This document shows positions 1-12,443 of a stretch of 64,000 nucleotides of DNA, one piece after another. Source of the DNA: Tuctoria greenei (taxonomy: Eukaryota > Streptophyta > Magnoliopsida > Poales > Poaceae); contig JAYESD010000001.1 in the NCBI GenBank assembly GCA_036927565.1, forward strand, positions 70,203,751 through 70,267,750, given 5' to 3'. A program made the translations under genes and the position numbers. Positions within the stretch are counted from its first letter, which is position 1, and each line of letters begins with the position of its first letter. Under the pieces are notes generated by a model. It had not been told where the DNA came from. It searched no databases and saw nothing but the letters and a program-made list of their open reading frames with translations.

Positions 1-2645
1 ATTTTTAACATGTCTCGATTTGGAAGAGTTTTTAAAGCTGATTCTGATATGTCTTCCTCTAAGCATAGGTGTCTAGTTGCCAATGATTCAAAGGACTTAC
101 ATTTTTGGCATCGTAGACTTGGTCATGTAGGCTTTGATCATCTAACGCGTATTAGTGCTCTTGATCGCATACGTGGGCTGCCTACTTAAAGGAGGCAAAG
201 AAATTGTGTGCTCTTCTTGTAGATATGCTAAGATGGTTGCAGGTTCACATACTCCTCTCACAATGATCATAACAATTGAACTGGGTCAACTTTTGCACCT
301 TGACACCGTAGGACCTTCACGTAATCAATCCTTCGGAGGTAAATGGTATGTTCTTGTGATTGTTGAAGATTACTCTAGATACTCTTGGGTTTACTTTATG
401 GCTTCTAAGAATGAAGCTGTTAGTCACTTTAGAACTTTATTTTTTAGATTATCAATTGATCACCCAGGATCTTTAAAAGTAATTAGAAGTGATAATGGAA
501 CTGAATTTAAAAAACAATCTTTTGATCACTTTTGTGCTGAAAATGGAATAGATCATCAATTTTCTTCACCATATGTACCTCAACAAAATGGTGTTGTAGA
601 AATAAAGAACAGAACCTTAGTTCAGATGGCTAGGACTATGCTTGATGAATATCAAACTCCTAAGAACAATTTTAGGAAGATGCAATTGCAACCGCTTGTT
701 AAGTCTCAAATCATGTTTTCTTGCGTGCTAAGCTAGGTAAAATACCATATGAGCTCTGTTTTGGACATAGGCCTCGTGTTACACACTTTCGGGTCTTTGG
801 TTGCAAATGCTTTGTTAAGAAATATGGTAATCCTTCTAAATTTAACCTAGATCAGTTGATGGCATGTTTCTTGGTTATCCATCTCATACTAGAGGCTATC
901 GTGTGCTTCTACTTGACACTAACAAAATTGTGGAGAACAGTGAAGTGTCATTTGATGAAGCTAGCCCAGGTACTAGCTCAAATATTGCAGGTTCGAATCC
1001 ATATCAACGGGGGAGAGCATCTTCGTTGAAGATGAGGAAGAAGTGGAGTTGATGCCCGAAAATTCAGCACCTAATGACATTGTTTCAGCTCCGGATGTTG
1101 ATTCACAACCAGCACCAACGACCACCATTGCTGGTCCAGATCGTCCTCAAGTCACAAGCTCATCAATTTGTGATGAACATGAAAAATAAGAAGCTTGTGA
1201 AGTGTCTACTCCCCTCCGAATTCTCAAAAGTCATCCTCCAGAACAAATCATTGGAAGCTTGCATGAACGAGTCACACGGTCTAGGTTTTGCGATCAAAAC
1301 TCTCATGCTCATTCTGATTTTGTTGCTTCTTTTGAACCCAAAGATATATCACACGCACTTACTAATGAATCTTGGATTATTTCCATGCAAGAAGAGTTAG
1401 AAAATTTTAAAAGAAATAATGTTTGGAAACTTGTACAACCACCTCAAGGTCACACTTTAATTAGAACTAAATGAGTGTTTAAAAATAAACAAAGTGAGGA
1501 TTTGGTTGTGGTTAGGAATAAGGCTAGGTTGGTTGCTCAAGGTTTCACACAAGTTAAAGTTCTGGATTTTGATGAAACTTTTGCTTATGTTGCTAGATTA
1601 GAAGCCATAAGAATTTTGTTAGCTTTTATTGCGTCTAAAGGTTTCAAGTTATATCAAATGGATGTTAAAAGTGCTTTTCTTAATGGCTACATAGATGAGG
1701 AGGTTTATGTCAAGCAACCACTAGGTTTTGAAAATCCAGGTTTTCCTAATCATGTTTACAAACTGTCCAAGCCCTTGTACGGTCTCAAACAAGCCCATAG
1801 AGCATGGTATGACAGGTTAAAAACATTCTTTCATGAAAAGGGTTTACCATGGGCAAGGTTGATAAAACTCTTTTTGTTCTTAAGCATGGCAATGACTCAT
1901 TATTCGTTCAAGTGTATTTGGATGATATTATCTTTGGTTGTGCTTCTCATGATCTTGTGTCCAAGTTTTCAGCTATGATGAGTTCAAAATTTGAGATGAG
2001 TATGATGGGAGAACTCACGTACTTTTTGGGGTTGCAAATCAAGCAAACCAAGGAAGGTACCTTTATGCATCACACGAAGTATACAAGAGACCTTCTCAAG
2101 CGCTTCAACATGGACAAAAGAAAGCCTCTTCGAACACCAATGGGTACAACAAAGACACTTGTACTTGATGAAAATGGTGACCCAGTCGATCAAAAAGTGT
2201 ATCAAAGTATGATTGGATCACTTTTGTACCTCACAGCATCAAGACCGGACATACAATTCAGTGTATGTCTTTGTGCACCGTTTCAAGCTTCACCACGTGT
2301 TTCACATCATCAAGCCGTCAAAAGGATTCTCAAGTACTTACATGAAACTCAAGAATTTGACATTTTTCTTCCTTCTTCCTCAACTGTTACTTTGAAAGTT
2401 TTTTCAGGTGCTGATTCTGTGGGTTGTAGGATTGATAGGAAAATTACATTTGGAACTTGTCATTTCTTGGTAATTTACTTGTTGCTTGGTTCTCTAGAAA
2501 ACAAAACTCAGTTGCACAATCCACAGCCGAATTTGAATATGTAGCTGCTGCTAGCACTTGCTCACAAATTCTTTGGATTGTTCAAACACTTAAGGACTAT
2601 GGGATTGATCTAGATAGTTTCCCACTATTTTGTGATAATACTAGT
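1..2645 (+). pseudogene. pol: Copia pol remnant (GAG-pre-integrase, integrase, RT, RNase H start) of 1a
   Basis: The protein would integrate and reverse-transcribe the element in cytoplasmic virus-like particles. Visible in order: GAG-pre-integrase (WHRRLGHVGF, about 108-140), the integrase triad (Asp of LHLDTVGPS near 302, Asp of RSDNGTEF near 491, Glu of NGVVE near 599), RT from about 1400 with the active-site box as YLDD near 1918 instead of the YVDD of its siblings, then the start of RNase H. It is broken many times. About 2 nt are lost near 185 compared with 1b, there is scrambling around 655-720, TGA replaces Trp in the GTKW motif at 1472-1474, and one nt is lost near 1845. It ends at the 1b insertion. 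It is a dead copy; the rest of RNase H is at 12444-12665. Confidence 0.9.
2641..2645. repeat. Target site duplication CTAGT, left copy
   Basis: CTAGT directly precedes the left LTR end of element 1b and recurs exactly at 12439-12443 after the right LTR end. A 5-bp duplication is what Copia integrases leave, so this fixes the limits of 1b. Confidence 0.95.
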
Positions 2646-4273
2646 TGTAGGATCGAAGAGCACGAGAAAAGCTACCAGAGGGGGGTGGGTGAATGGTAGT
2701 TTAAAAATCTTACGCAGCGGAAACAATTAAACCCCAACCCCTTCGGCAGAAAAACGTGTTTCACCGTTACAAAAGTGATAGATATCATAGAGAATCAATT
2801 CATGAAGACTACACAACAAGAATCACTCAAATCCGTCGAGAAAAACTCAAGTTATGATTGAAAGAACAAACAAAGGTCAATTTGCCCTACTCGAGAAAAA
2901 AACAGTTCTGGAATGCTGCAAAGAAACTCGTGTAGATCAAAAACCACAAATCCAATGACCGTGAAATTTTGACAGATGATAGATAATCAAGTTGTGAAGA
3001 CAAACCAAAAAGAATCACGTCAATTGGATCTGTAAAACTCGAGTTATGATAAAACCACCGATGAAAGTTAGTGCTGTCCAGAAACTCGACGAGTAAAACT
3101 TGTCTGGAACAAGTCGGACGAACAAGGCACAAAAGTTCCTTCAAACTATGAATTTTATTCAATAGAACACAAGAGGAACAGACCCAAAGTCGTGCACTAC
3201 GAGCTCTGGGCTCCCTTGCTTATATAACCAGCCCTTAGGCCAACCCAATATCAACTAGGACTCCAATCCTACTCAGATCACGAATCATAACTTTCCATAA
3301 CTGCTCAACATTCTTCTATACACAGATTGAAGCAATCTTAAGACTTCCAAACACCTTAGGAACGCATCCCACATTCCTAAACAACTCAAATTCGTGACCC
3401 ACAAGAAATTCTATCATAACCAACTCAGATCTTTCCATATTTGAGTCAAACCCGACTCAGCCGCAGTCTGAGTCCATAACCTAGTCGGTTGGACCTTTCC
3501 GACCAACTCTTTACATCCACATCTCTTCATCACGTCTTGGAACCATGTAGCCACGTCCATGCACTCCTTCCACATGTGCAAACATCTTCCAATGACGTCC
3601 ATGATACCTTCACATGCATTGTTCTTGATTCAATCATGCTACGCAACCTCCTGATCAGCTCAAGCACAATTCCTCCTGACTTTGGTTGGTTGAACCTCAT
3701 CTCCTCCCTGAGACTAGTCCAATGGATCCCATCACCAGCCATGTATTGAACTCAAGCAACACATGCACATGAATAAACAACCAATCCATACGAGCCCAAG
3801 TCCTCGACTTGACTCAAGTTAGTTCCGAACACAACACCTTACGTGAGAACCTCACATAAGCATGTTGCAAAACCACAGTAACACGATATTATTCATATCA
3901 ACCAAAACGCACCAAAAACTTAGCAAATGAATACTAAGAAATCTTTCCAATAATGTAAAGCAAGTACGAAACATTGCAAATGAAAAGCAGAAGCACTGTG
4001 GTCAAGTTTCGTACCTTGCCAGAGCAACCCGGACCTTGAGCCGGAGCTAACAAAAGCTAGTAGAACCTAGCGCCGGAGCTTACCAAAACTAGTATAACCA
4101 AGCTCCCGTCGAAGCTTACAAGGACATGTCGGAGCCAAAGACAAAACTCACCGGAGCTAACCAAAACTAGTCGGATCTTAATAAAAAGGTGTTTTGGTGA
4201 TCTTCAAAACTTTTATCATCAAAGCATGTGTATTCACTACAAGCCAATGTATTCAGCACACATAGGTCTTACA
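2646..4273 (-). repeat. 3' LTR of element 1b
   Basis: The LTR is 1628 bp and bounded by TG...CA on the minus strand. It lacks about 40 bp present in the 5' LTR (after 10890). The missing stretch is flanked by short AAAC repeats, which suggests a microhomology deletion. A minus-strand TATA box (TATATAAG) lies at about 3219-3226. The stretch at about 4020-4200 carries the family's degenerate GTCCG/CTAG repeats. Small ORFs inside (for example around 3414-3749, both strands) have no coding character. Confidence 0.95.
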
Positions 4274-5282
4274 ATCTCCCCTTTGATGAATGCATTGGCA
4301 ACACCATTTAAAATCCGAACATTGGCTTATTCACATAAAAGTTTTGAAGGCAATTTCTCCCCCTTTGTAAATCAAAAGTAAAATGAGAAGAAAATTCAAA
4401 ACATTATCCCATATTATCTCTCCCCCTTTATTATCTCTCCTTATGCACATATTCTCTTTCTCTTCATGTTTATCTCTCCCCCTTTGACAATGTATTCAGC
4501 AAGTCATGAGCATATAAACAAATTATCTCTCTCCCTTTAGTTGTTATGAGCATATTATAACATATACATATAAACAAAGCTCACCCAAGTCATACTATCA
4601 AGTACCTTACATTATCACATCAATGAAATACATAAAGTAGTGTAAGCCATGCTAGAGATCAAATGTAATTTTCAATTTAAGTAAGTCATGATCTCACAAA
4701 CTTAACTATTTCAAAACTTGAAATCATGACACTAGTTGCTGCATTTTATTATTTTTCAAAGCATAAATTTAGATCATATGATATTTGCAAGAGATTATAT
4801 GTGCATCTGCCTTATTCTAACCAACCAAGCCAAGCATATGTCATTTGACAATCAGAAGCTTAAGGACATGGTTTTAGTCATACACAACTTCTTCCAAGTT
4901 CATATCTAAGTGCAATGATAAGCCATCTCAAAAGAAGAAGTGTGATGCATGCATATTCTCTTGATCATTTCTCAATTTATATTTGTTCATAAAAACTCAA
5001 CATGTGAGTTGATTACTTGATTAATTCTTAATGATTAAAAGCACTTGTGAACATGTAACAAGTTCAAAACAGCAAGAAAGTTCGACCATGACCAGTTTTA
5101 GTGTAAGTAATTATTCTAATTACTAGACATGGCAAAAACTACAAAATGTATAACACGAGTAATGTAGTAAGAACTTTTAGCATGTAAAAGGAATCACAAA
5201 GTCATATATGTTTGAAATATTATGCTCATATTATTTTAATTTCAGATTCACACATAGACTTCCCAAGTTTCAAAACTCCCCC
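4274..5282 (-). other. Non-coding region of 1b between pol and 3' LTR, with several polypurine tracts
   Basis: This is about 1 kb with no gene. The minus-strand polypurine tract (AAAGGGGAGATTG) directly abuts the 3' LTR at 4274-4286. Further AAAGGGGGAG copies lie at about 4357-4366, 4420-4429 and 4476-4485. The polypurine tract primes plus-strand DNA synthesis. Several copies upstream of the 3' LTR are, as I recall, typical of Sireviruses. The rest is A/T-rich and is matched, on the other strand, by 12666-13595 and 51095-52033 of the sibling copies. Confidence 0.85.
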
Positions 5283-8200
5283 TCAATTTAAGCCATGAGG
5301 ATGCATAACCCCTATTTCAGTACGAATATAACAAAAACGAGTGAAATCCAAAGGTTTTGTAAAAATGTCAGCCAATTGTTGTTCGGTATCTACATGGTGA
5401 AGCACAATATTTCCTTTTTCAACATTATCTCGGAGAAAGTGATATCTAATGTCAATGTGCTTAGTTCTAGAATGTTGCACGGGGTTTTTAGCAATGCAAA
5501 TGGCACTAGTGTTATCACAGAATAGTGGAACACTATCTAGATCAACCCCATAGTCCTCAAGTGTTTGAACAATCCAAAGAATTTTTGAGCAAGCACTATG
5601 AGAAGTTATATATTCAGATTCGGCTGTGGATTGTGCAACTGAAATTTTTTTTCTAGAGGACCAAGCAACAATAGAATTACCAAGAAAATGACAAGCACCG
5701 GAAGTACTTTTCCTATCAATCCAACAACCCCCAAAATCAGCATCCGAAAAAGCTTTCAAAGTAACGGTTGAGGAAGAAGGAAGAAATATTCCAAATTCTT
5801 GAGTTCCATGAAGTACATGAGAATACTTTTGACGGCTTGACGATGTGAAGCACGTGGGGAGGCTTGAAACCGTGCACAAAGACATACACTGAATTGTATG
5901 TCTGGTCTTGATGTCGTGAGGTATAAAAGTGATCCGATCATGCTTCTATATTCTTTTTGATCCACGGGTTCACCATCTTCATCAAGTTCAAGTGTTGTTG
6001 CTGTTCCCATTGGTGTCCGAAGAGACTTGCTTTTGTCCATGTTGAAGTGCCTTAGGAGATCTTTTGTATACTTTGTTTGATGCACAAAGGTACCCTCCTT
6101 GGTTTGCTTGATTTGCAGCCCCAAAAAGTAAGTGAGTTCACCCATCATACTCATTTCAAATTCGGAACTCATCATTGCTGAAAACTTGGACACAAGATCA
6201 TGAGAAGCACAACCAAAGATAATATCATCCACATACACTTGAACGAATAATGAGTCATTGCCATGCTTAAGCACAAAAAGAGTTTTATCAACCTTGCCCA
6301 TGGTAAACCCTTTTTCAAGTAAGAATGTTTTTAACCTATCATACTATGCTCTAGGGGCTTGTTTGAGACCGTACAAGGCTTTGGACAGTTTGTAAACATG
6401 ATTAGGAAAATCTGGATTTTCAAAACCCGGTGGTTGTTTGACATAAACCTCCTCATCTATGTAGCCATTAAGAAAAGCACTTTTAACATCCATTTGATAT
6501 AGCTTAAAACCTTTAGATGCATCAAAAGCTAAAAAAATTCTTATGGCTTCTAATCTAGCAACAGGAGCAAAAGTTTCATCAAAATCTAGACCTTCAACTT
6601 GAGTGAAACCTTGAGCAACCAACCTAGCCTTATTCCTAACCACAACCCCATCCTCACTTTGTTTATTTTTAAATACCTATTTAGTTCCAATTAAAGTGTG
6701 ACCTTGAGGTGGAGGTACAAGTTTCCAAACATTATTTCTTTCAAAATTTTCTAACTCTTCTTGCATGGCAATAATCCAAGATTCATTAGTGAGTGCGTGT
6801 GATATATCTTTGGGTTCAAAAGAAGCAACAAAAGCAGAATGAGCATAAGAGTTTGGATTGCAAAACCTGGACCGTGTGACTCGTTCATGCATGCTTCCAA
6901 TCATCTGTTATGGGGGATGATCTTTGTAAAACCATAGGGGAACAGATGTCTCACAAGCTTTTTCTTCTTCATGTTCATCACAAATCGATGAGCTTGTGAC
7001 TTGATAATGATTTGAATCAGCATTGATGGTTGTCGGTGCTGGTTGAGAATTAACATCTGGAGCTGAACCAAAGTCTTTAGCTGCTGAATTTTTGGGCAGC
7101 AGCTCCAATTCTTCCTCATCTTCAACGAAAATGCTTCCCCCCTGCGGATATGGATTTGGACCTGCAATGTTTGAGCTAGTACCTGGGCTAGCTTCATCAA
7201 AAGACACTTCACAAGTATCCACAATTTTGTTAGTGTCAAGTAAAAGCACACGGTAGCCTCTAGTATGAGATGGATAACCAAGAAACATGCCATCAATGGA
7301 TCTAGGTTCAAATTTATCAAGATTACCATGTTTCTTAACAAAAGCATTTGCAACCAAAGACCCGAAAGTGTGTAACACTAGGCCTATGTCCAAACCAGAG
7401 CTCATATGGTGTTTTACCTAGCTTAGCACGCAAGAAAACACAATTTGAGATATAACAAGCGGTTGCTAACGCCTCAGCCCAAAATTTCCTAGGAGTTTGA
7501 TATTCATCAAGCATACTCCTAGCCATCTCAACTAAGGTTCTGTTCTGTCTTTCTACAACACCGTTTTGTTGAGTTACATATGGTGAAGAAAATTGATGAT
7601 CTATTCTATTTTCAGCACAAAAGTGATCAAAAGATTGATTTTTAAATTTAGTTCTGTTATCACTTCTAATTGCTTTTAATGATCCTGGATGATCAATTGA
7701 TAATCTAAGAAATAAAGTTCTAAAGTGACTAAAAACTTCATTCTTAGACGCCATAAAGAAAACCCAAGAGTATCTAGAATAATCATCAACAATCACAAGA
7801 ACATACCATTTTCCCCTGAAGGATTGAACACGTGAAGGTCCTACGGTGTCAAGATGCAAAAGTTGACATGGTTCAGTTGTCATGATCATTGTGAGAGGAG
7901 TATGTGAACCTGCAACCATCTTAGCATGTCTACAAGAAGAGCACACAATTTCTTTGTCCCCTTTAAGCTTAGGCAGCCCACGTATGCGATCAAGAGCACT
8001 AACACGCGTTAGGTGATCAAAGCCTACGTGACCAAGTCTACGATGCCAAAAATATAAGTCCTTTGAATCATTAGCAACTAGACACCTATGCTTAGAGGAA
8101 GACATATCGAAATCAGCTTTAAAAACTCTTCCAAATCGAGACATGTTAAAAATAAGCTCACTATTTGAACCTACAACTTTGCAGCAGTTTTTATTGAAAA

Positions 8201-8468
8201 TAATTTCTAGATTTTCATCTAGTAATTGTGCAACAGAAAGCAAGTTGTATTTCAAATTTTTGACAAGTGCCACATCCTTCAAAGTGTAATGATCATTTAC
8301 TCTAACCGAACCCTTAGCAATTATAGGAGTTGAAGAATTATCGGCAAAAGTAACATTCTCTACATATGACACAAAAGAGAGGGAGGAGAACCAATTTTTG
8401 TTACCGGTCATGTGGCATGAGCAACCTGAATCCACGATCCAAATGTTCTCCTTCCTCAAATGTGTAAC
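5283..8468 (-). pseudogene. pol: Copia pol of element 1b, broken
   Basis: Read downward from 8468: protease with the aspartic site in IVDSGCSCHMTG near 8435; GAG-pre-integrase (WHRRLGHVGF, about 8050); integrase HHCC plus the Asp, Asp and Glu boxes (HLDTVGPS, RSDN, NGVVE) between about 7860 and 7550; RT with KLYQMDVKSAFLNG (about 6490) and YVDD (about 6230); RNase H ending in LADIFTKPLD. The stop is at 5283-5285. Defects: one extra T near 7350 shifts the frame in integrase, stops lie near 6907, TGG has become TAG in GTKW (6674-6676) and in RAWYD (about 6344), and there is a shift near 6300 and another near 5800. It shares its frame with the end of gag, from which it is separated by one TAG at 8469-8471. 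Confidence 0.9.
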
Positions 8469-10711
8469 CTACATAGAAGCACAATACGTCGATGACTCAA
8501 TACTGGGGTTAGTCAAAAGGCATTTAGGAATCCAGTACTGAGTCACACGACGTGCAGCAGGAAAAACACGCGAAAGCTGAGACAAAATAGCAGGTTTATG
8601 AGTCAAAGTTTGAGATTTTTTATTCTTAACTACTGACCTATAAGGTGTTACTTGTGTAGCACAAAAATCAGTAGCTCCGGAGGCAAAAGTAGAAGGTCCG
8701 GAGGTAAACTTTGAATGTTTTTGACTCAAAACAGCAGGTTGTACATTCGGTTCAATATGTGCAGCAAATTTTGCATGAAAGTTATGAGATCTAGCAACCA
8801 TTCTTTCCTTTTTCTGTTGTTTAGCTAGTCTATAACAAAAATCTATGACATGACCATCTCTACCACAGTAGGTACAATGAAATTTAACTTTGTGTTCATG
8901 TCTAGATGAGCAAACAACATTTTTATTTGAAACCAAATGAGACAATACTCCTGCAGATTTGAAAATCACTTCTTTTTGTTTAGGAACTGTTTGAATCAAA
9001 CCACTTCCTAATGACTTTACACTTTTAGGTGGATGTGCCTTATCATGAGCATGAGAATCAAAACCTAAACTAGTTTTATCATTGCAAGACTTGGATGAAT
9101 TCAGCAGCAAATTTAGGTTCTTATTCCCATTACAAAACCGATCTAATATCATATGCATGTTATCAAGTTTATCGGACAGATCAAGGCAATTTTCACATGA
9201 AGTTTTTCCTTTTAATTTGCAATTGGAACAATATTTAACTTCATTACAATGTAAAGCATTGTTCAATATAGAGATTTCATTCATAGCATCTTGCAGTTTC
9301 TTATCAAGATCATCACAACTAGAACAATGCAAATCAATTGTAGAACAAGAAGCATCTTTTAAGTTTCCAATATATTAAGTGCAGCAAGCTTTTTGTTCTT
9401 TTCAATTTCAAGTTCAAGTTTATCAAGTGTGGAGGTATGTGCACTTCTTAGGGAGGATAATTATTCATATATTAAGTCACATGAGGAAAAAGAATCATCA
9501 CTAGGAATCAAGAATTTCAAACAATTAATTTCAGATTCTAGTGACTCATTTTTAACAGCATTGTCCCTAAGCTTTTTGTCCTTTTTCTTAACAAGTACAG
9601 TGGCACGAGAAATAGCATCACACATTTCTTCGCAAATAGGACATACCTCTTCATTGTTGCTGTTGTGTTCTACATCTTCATCTTCATCACTTCAAATGTC
9701 CACGTCACTTGAGCCAAGTTCCTGGAGTGCTGAGATAAAACTGTTCACCAGTTGGCGACATGTAAAGCCCTTCTTTTTCTTCTTATAGTTTGTTGAGGAG
9801 TGCTTTATCCTTGATTGTTTTTCTTCCCGGGAGGTAAGACCTGAAAGGTTAGGACAATCTGTATGAAAGTGTCCTGTCTTACCACATTCGAAGCATCGTT
9901 GAGGTCCGGAGCTTCCTCTCCTTCTAGTTCTCACATTTCGCAATGCTTTTGAGAACCTCGTAGAGAGAAGTGCTAGCTCCTCCTCTGGAAACTCCTCAAT
10001 CTGTTCAAGGGTTAGAGAGGACAACAAAGCAAGTGTACCACAAGATGAAGATTGGCCGAAACTAGACATGTCACGTTGGGAAACAAAAGCAATAGATTTG
10101 TTGGGTTTCTTACGTGAGATTATGTCAATTTCATGAGTTTTTAACTTGGAATATAGCACATCTAAAGTAAGTGAACTCATGATAGTAGATTCACGAATAG
10201 ATGTGACTTTCATCTCCCAAATTGACATATCTAATGCACCTAGCAATTGCCTAGCATTTTCAGAATCTGAAAAATTAACATTGACACTACACAAGTTGCT
10301 GAGAATCTTATTAAAGCGGGCAAATAGGTCATCAATAGACTCACCGGGTTGCATCTCGAAGCGCATGTATTCTTTCTTGAACATGTCTTGCCTTACCTCT
10401 TTGATCGTGTTGGATCCTTTGTGGTAGTCACAAAGTGCTTTCCACACATCGTATGCAGATCGGAGGTGTGCAACACGGCCGAAGTCGCTTTGTGTTAATC
10501 CTTGTATGATCTAGTTCCAAGCCTTGTTGTTGTTGTCGACATCTCTTAGATTTGTAGTTGTAACTTGATCGTTTGATGGCACTTCATAAGGCTTGTATAC
10601 CTTCTCCCATATTGCAAAGCCTTGTGCCATGATGAAAGCCTCCATGCGTGCCTTCCAAACCTGAAAATCAATACCAGCGAACACACAAGGTTTGGCAGAG
10701 TACTTCTCCAT
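8469..10711 (-). pseudogene. gag: Copia gag of element 1b, broken; two CCHC knuckles and a CxxC-rich segment
   Basis: The ATG at 10711 opens the conserved Gag start (VWKARMEAFIMAQG), followed by the UBN2-type capsid region (MRFEMQPGESIDDLFARF, about 10370). A zinc knuckle CFECGKTGHFHTDC lies near 9890, and a second one, CTYCGRDGHVIDFC, near 8865. Between them are several CxxC pairs (CPIC near 9655, CSSC near 9325, CSNC and CENC near 9220) in a coiled-coil-like, lysine/glutamate-rich stretch. Gag would form the particle and bind RNA. It is interrupted by TAG at 10511, TGA at 9692, another stop near 9460 and a frameshift near 9375. The final segment is in frame with pol. Confidence 0.85.
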
Positions 10712-10759
10712 GATGATTAGTCAAAAACATGTGCAAATCACAAAGATTAGAGCACCGTG

Positions 10760-10771
10760 GCTCTGATACCA
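10760..10771 (-). other. Primer-binding site of 1b (initiator Met tRNA)
   Basis: The minus strand reads TGGTATCAGAGC two bases inside the 5' LTR. This is the standard plant Copia site matching the 3' end of initiator methionine tRNA, where minus-strand synthesis starts. Confidence 0.95.
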
Positions 10772-10773
10772 AT

Positions 10774-12438
10774 TGTAGGATCGAAGAGCACGTGAAAAGC
10801 TACCAGAGGGGGGTGAATGGTAGATTTAAAAATCTTACGCAGCGGAAACAATTAAACCCCAATCCCTTCGGCAGAAAAACAATCTGTTAAAGAAATCGTG
10901 TGTGAGACTAATATAAACGTGTTTCACCGTGACAAAAGTAGTAGATATCAGAGAGAATCAAGTCACAAAGACGACACAACAAGAATCACTCAAATCCGTC
11001 AAGAAAAACTCAAGTTATGATTGAAAGATCAAACAAAGGTCAATCTGCCCTACTCGAGAAAAAAAAACAGTTCTGGAACGCTGTAAAGAAACTCGTGTAG
11101 ATCAAAAACCACAAATCCAATAACCGTGAAATTTTCACAGATGATAGATAATCAAGTTGTGAAGACAAACCAAAAAGAATCACGTCAATTGGATCTGTAA
11201 AACTCGAGTTATGATAAAACCACCGACGAAAGTTAGTGCTGTCCAGAAACTCGACGAGTAAAACTTGTCTAGAAAAAGTCGGACGAACAAGGCACAAAAG
11301 TTCCTTCAAACTATGAATTTTATTCAATAGAACACAAGAGGAACAGCCCCAAAGTCGTGCACCACGAGCTCTGGGCTCCCTTGCTTATATAACCATCCCT
11401 TAGGCCAACCCAATATCAACTAGGACTCCAATCCTACTCAGATCACGAATCGTAACTTTCCATAACTGCTCAAGATTCTTCTATATGTAGATAGAAACAA
11501 GATTAGGACTTCCAAACACCTTAGGAACGTATCCCACATTCCTAAACAACTCAAATTCGTGACCCACACGAAATCCTATCATAACCAACTCAGATCTTTC
11601 CATATTTGAGTCAAACCCGACTCAGCCGCAGCCTGAGTCCATAACCTAGTCGGTTGGACCTTTCTGACCAACTCTTTACGTCCACATCTCTTCATCACAT
11701 CTCAGAACCATGTAGCTACGTTCATGCACTCCTTGCATACGTGCAAACATCTTCCAATGACGTCCACGATACCTTCACATGCATTGTTCTTGATTCAATC
11801 ATGCTGTGCAACCTCCTGATTAGCTCAACCACAATTCCTCTTGAATTTGGTTGTTGGAACCTCATCTCCTCCCTGAGACTAGTCGAATGGATCCCATCAC
11901 CAGCCATGTCTTGAACTCAAGCAACACCTGCATATGAATAAACAACCAATCTATATGATCCCAAGTCCTCGACTTGACTCAAGTTAGTTCCGAACACAAC
12001 ACCTTACGTGAGAACCTCACATAAGCATGTTGCAAAACCACAGTAACACGATATTATTCATATCAACCAAAACGCACCAAAAACTTAGCAAATGAATACT
12101 AAGCAATCTTTCCAACAATGTAAAGCAAGTACAAAACATTGCAAATGAAAAGCAGAAGCACTGCGGTCAAGTTCCAGACCTTGCCAGAGCAACCCGAACC
12201 TTGAGCCGGAGCTAACAAAAGCTAGTAGATCCTAGTGCCGGAGCTTACCAAAACTAGTATAACCAAGCTCCCGCCGGAGCTTACAAGGACATGTCAGAGC
12301 TAAAGACAAAACTCAATGGAGCTAACCAAAACTAGTCGGATCTTAATAAAAAGGTGTTTTGGTGATATTCAAAACTTTTATCGTCAAAGCAAGTGTATTC
12401 ACTACAAGCCAATGTATTCAGCACACATAGGTCTTACA
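10774..12438 (-). repeat. 5' LTR of element 1b
   Basis: The LTR is 1665 bp with TG...CA ends. It is the longer of the 1b pair because it keeps about 40 bp after 10890 that the 3' LTR lost. A minus-strand TATA box lies near 11384-11390. The degenerate repeat tract is at about 12180-12345. It drives transcription leftward into gag. The stop-free stretches seen inside (for example 11040-11327 and 11654-11914) match non-coding sequence in the other LTRs and are not genes. Confidence 0.95.
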
Positions 12439-12443
12439 CTAGT
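12439..12443. repeat. Target site duplication CTAGT, right copy
   Basis: This is an exact match to 2641-2645. The interrupted RNase H coding resumes right after it. Confidence 0.95.

Larger units (their letters stand above)
2646..12438 (-). mobile_element. Family-1 Copia element 1b, complete, nested in 1a
   Basis: This 9.8-kb element reads on the minus strand. The 5' LTR is at 10774-12438, the primer-binding site at 10760-10771, gag at 8469-10711, pol at 5283-8468, the polypurine tract next to 4274, and the 3' LTR at 2646-4273. LTR ends are TGTAAGACC...CGATCCTACA, with a perfect CTAGT duplication. The LTRs differ by many substitutions and an indel of roughly 40 bp, so it is much older than element 2a. 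Gag and pol are broken, so it could move only with help. It landed in the RNase H of a relative, in opposite orientation. Confidence 0.95.

Noticed and set aside
3414..3749. Overlapping small open frames in family-1 LTRs (also 11654-11914, 14323-14587, 16868-17149)
   Set aside because: They occur on both strands of LTR sequence and do not keep frame among the four LTR copies.
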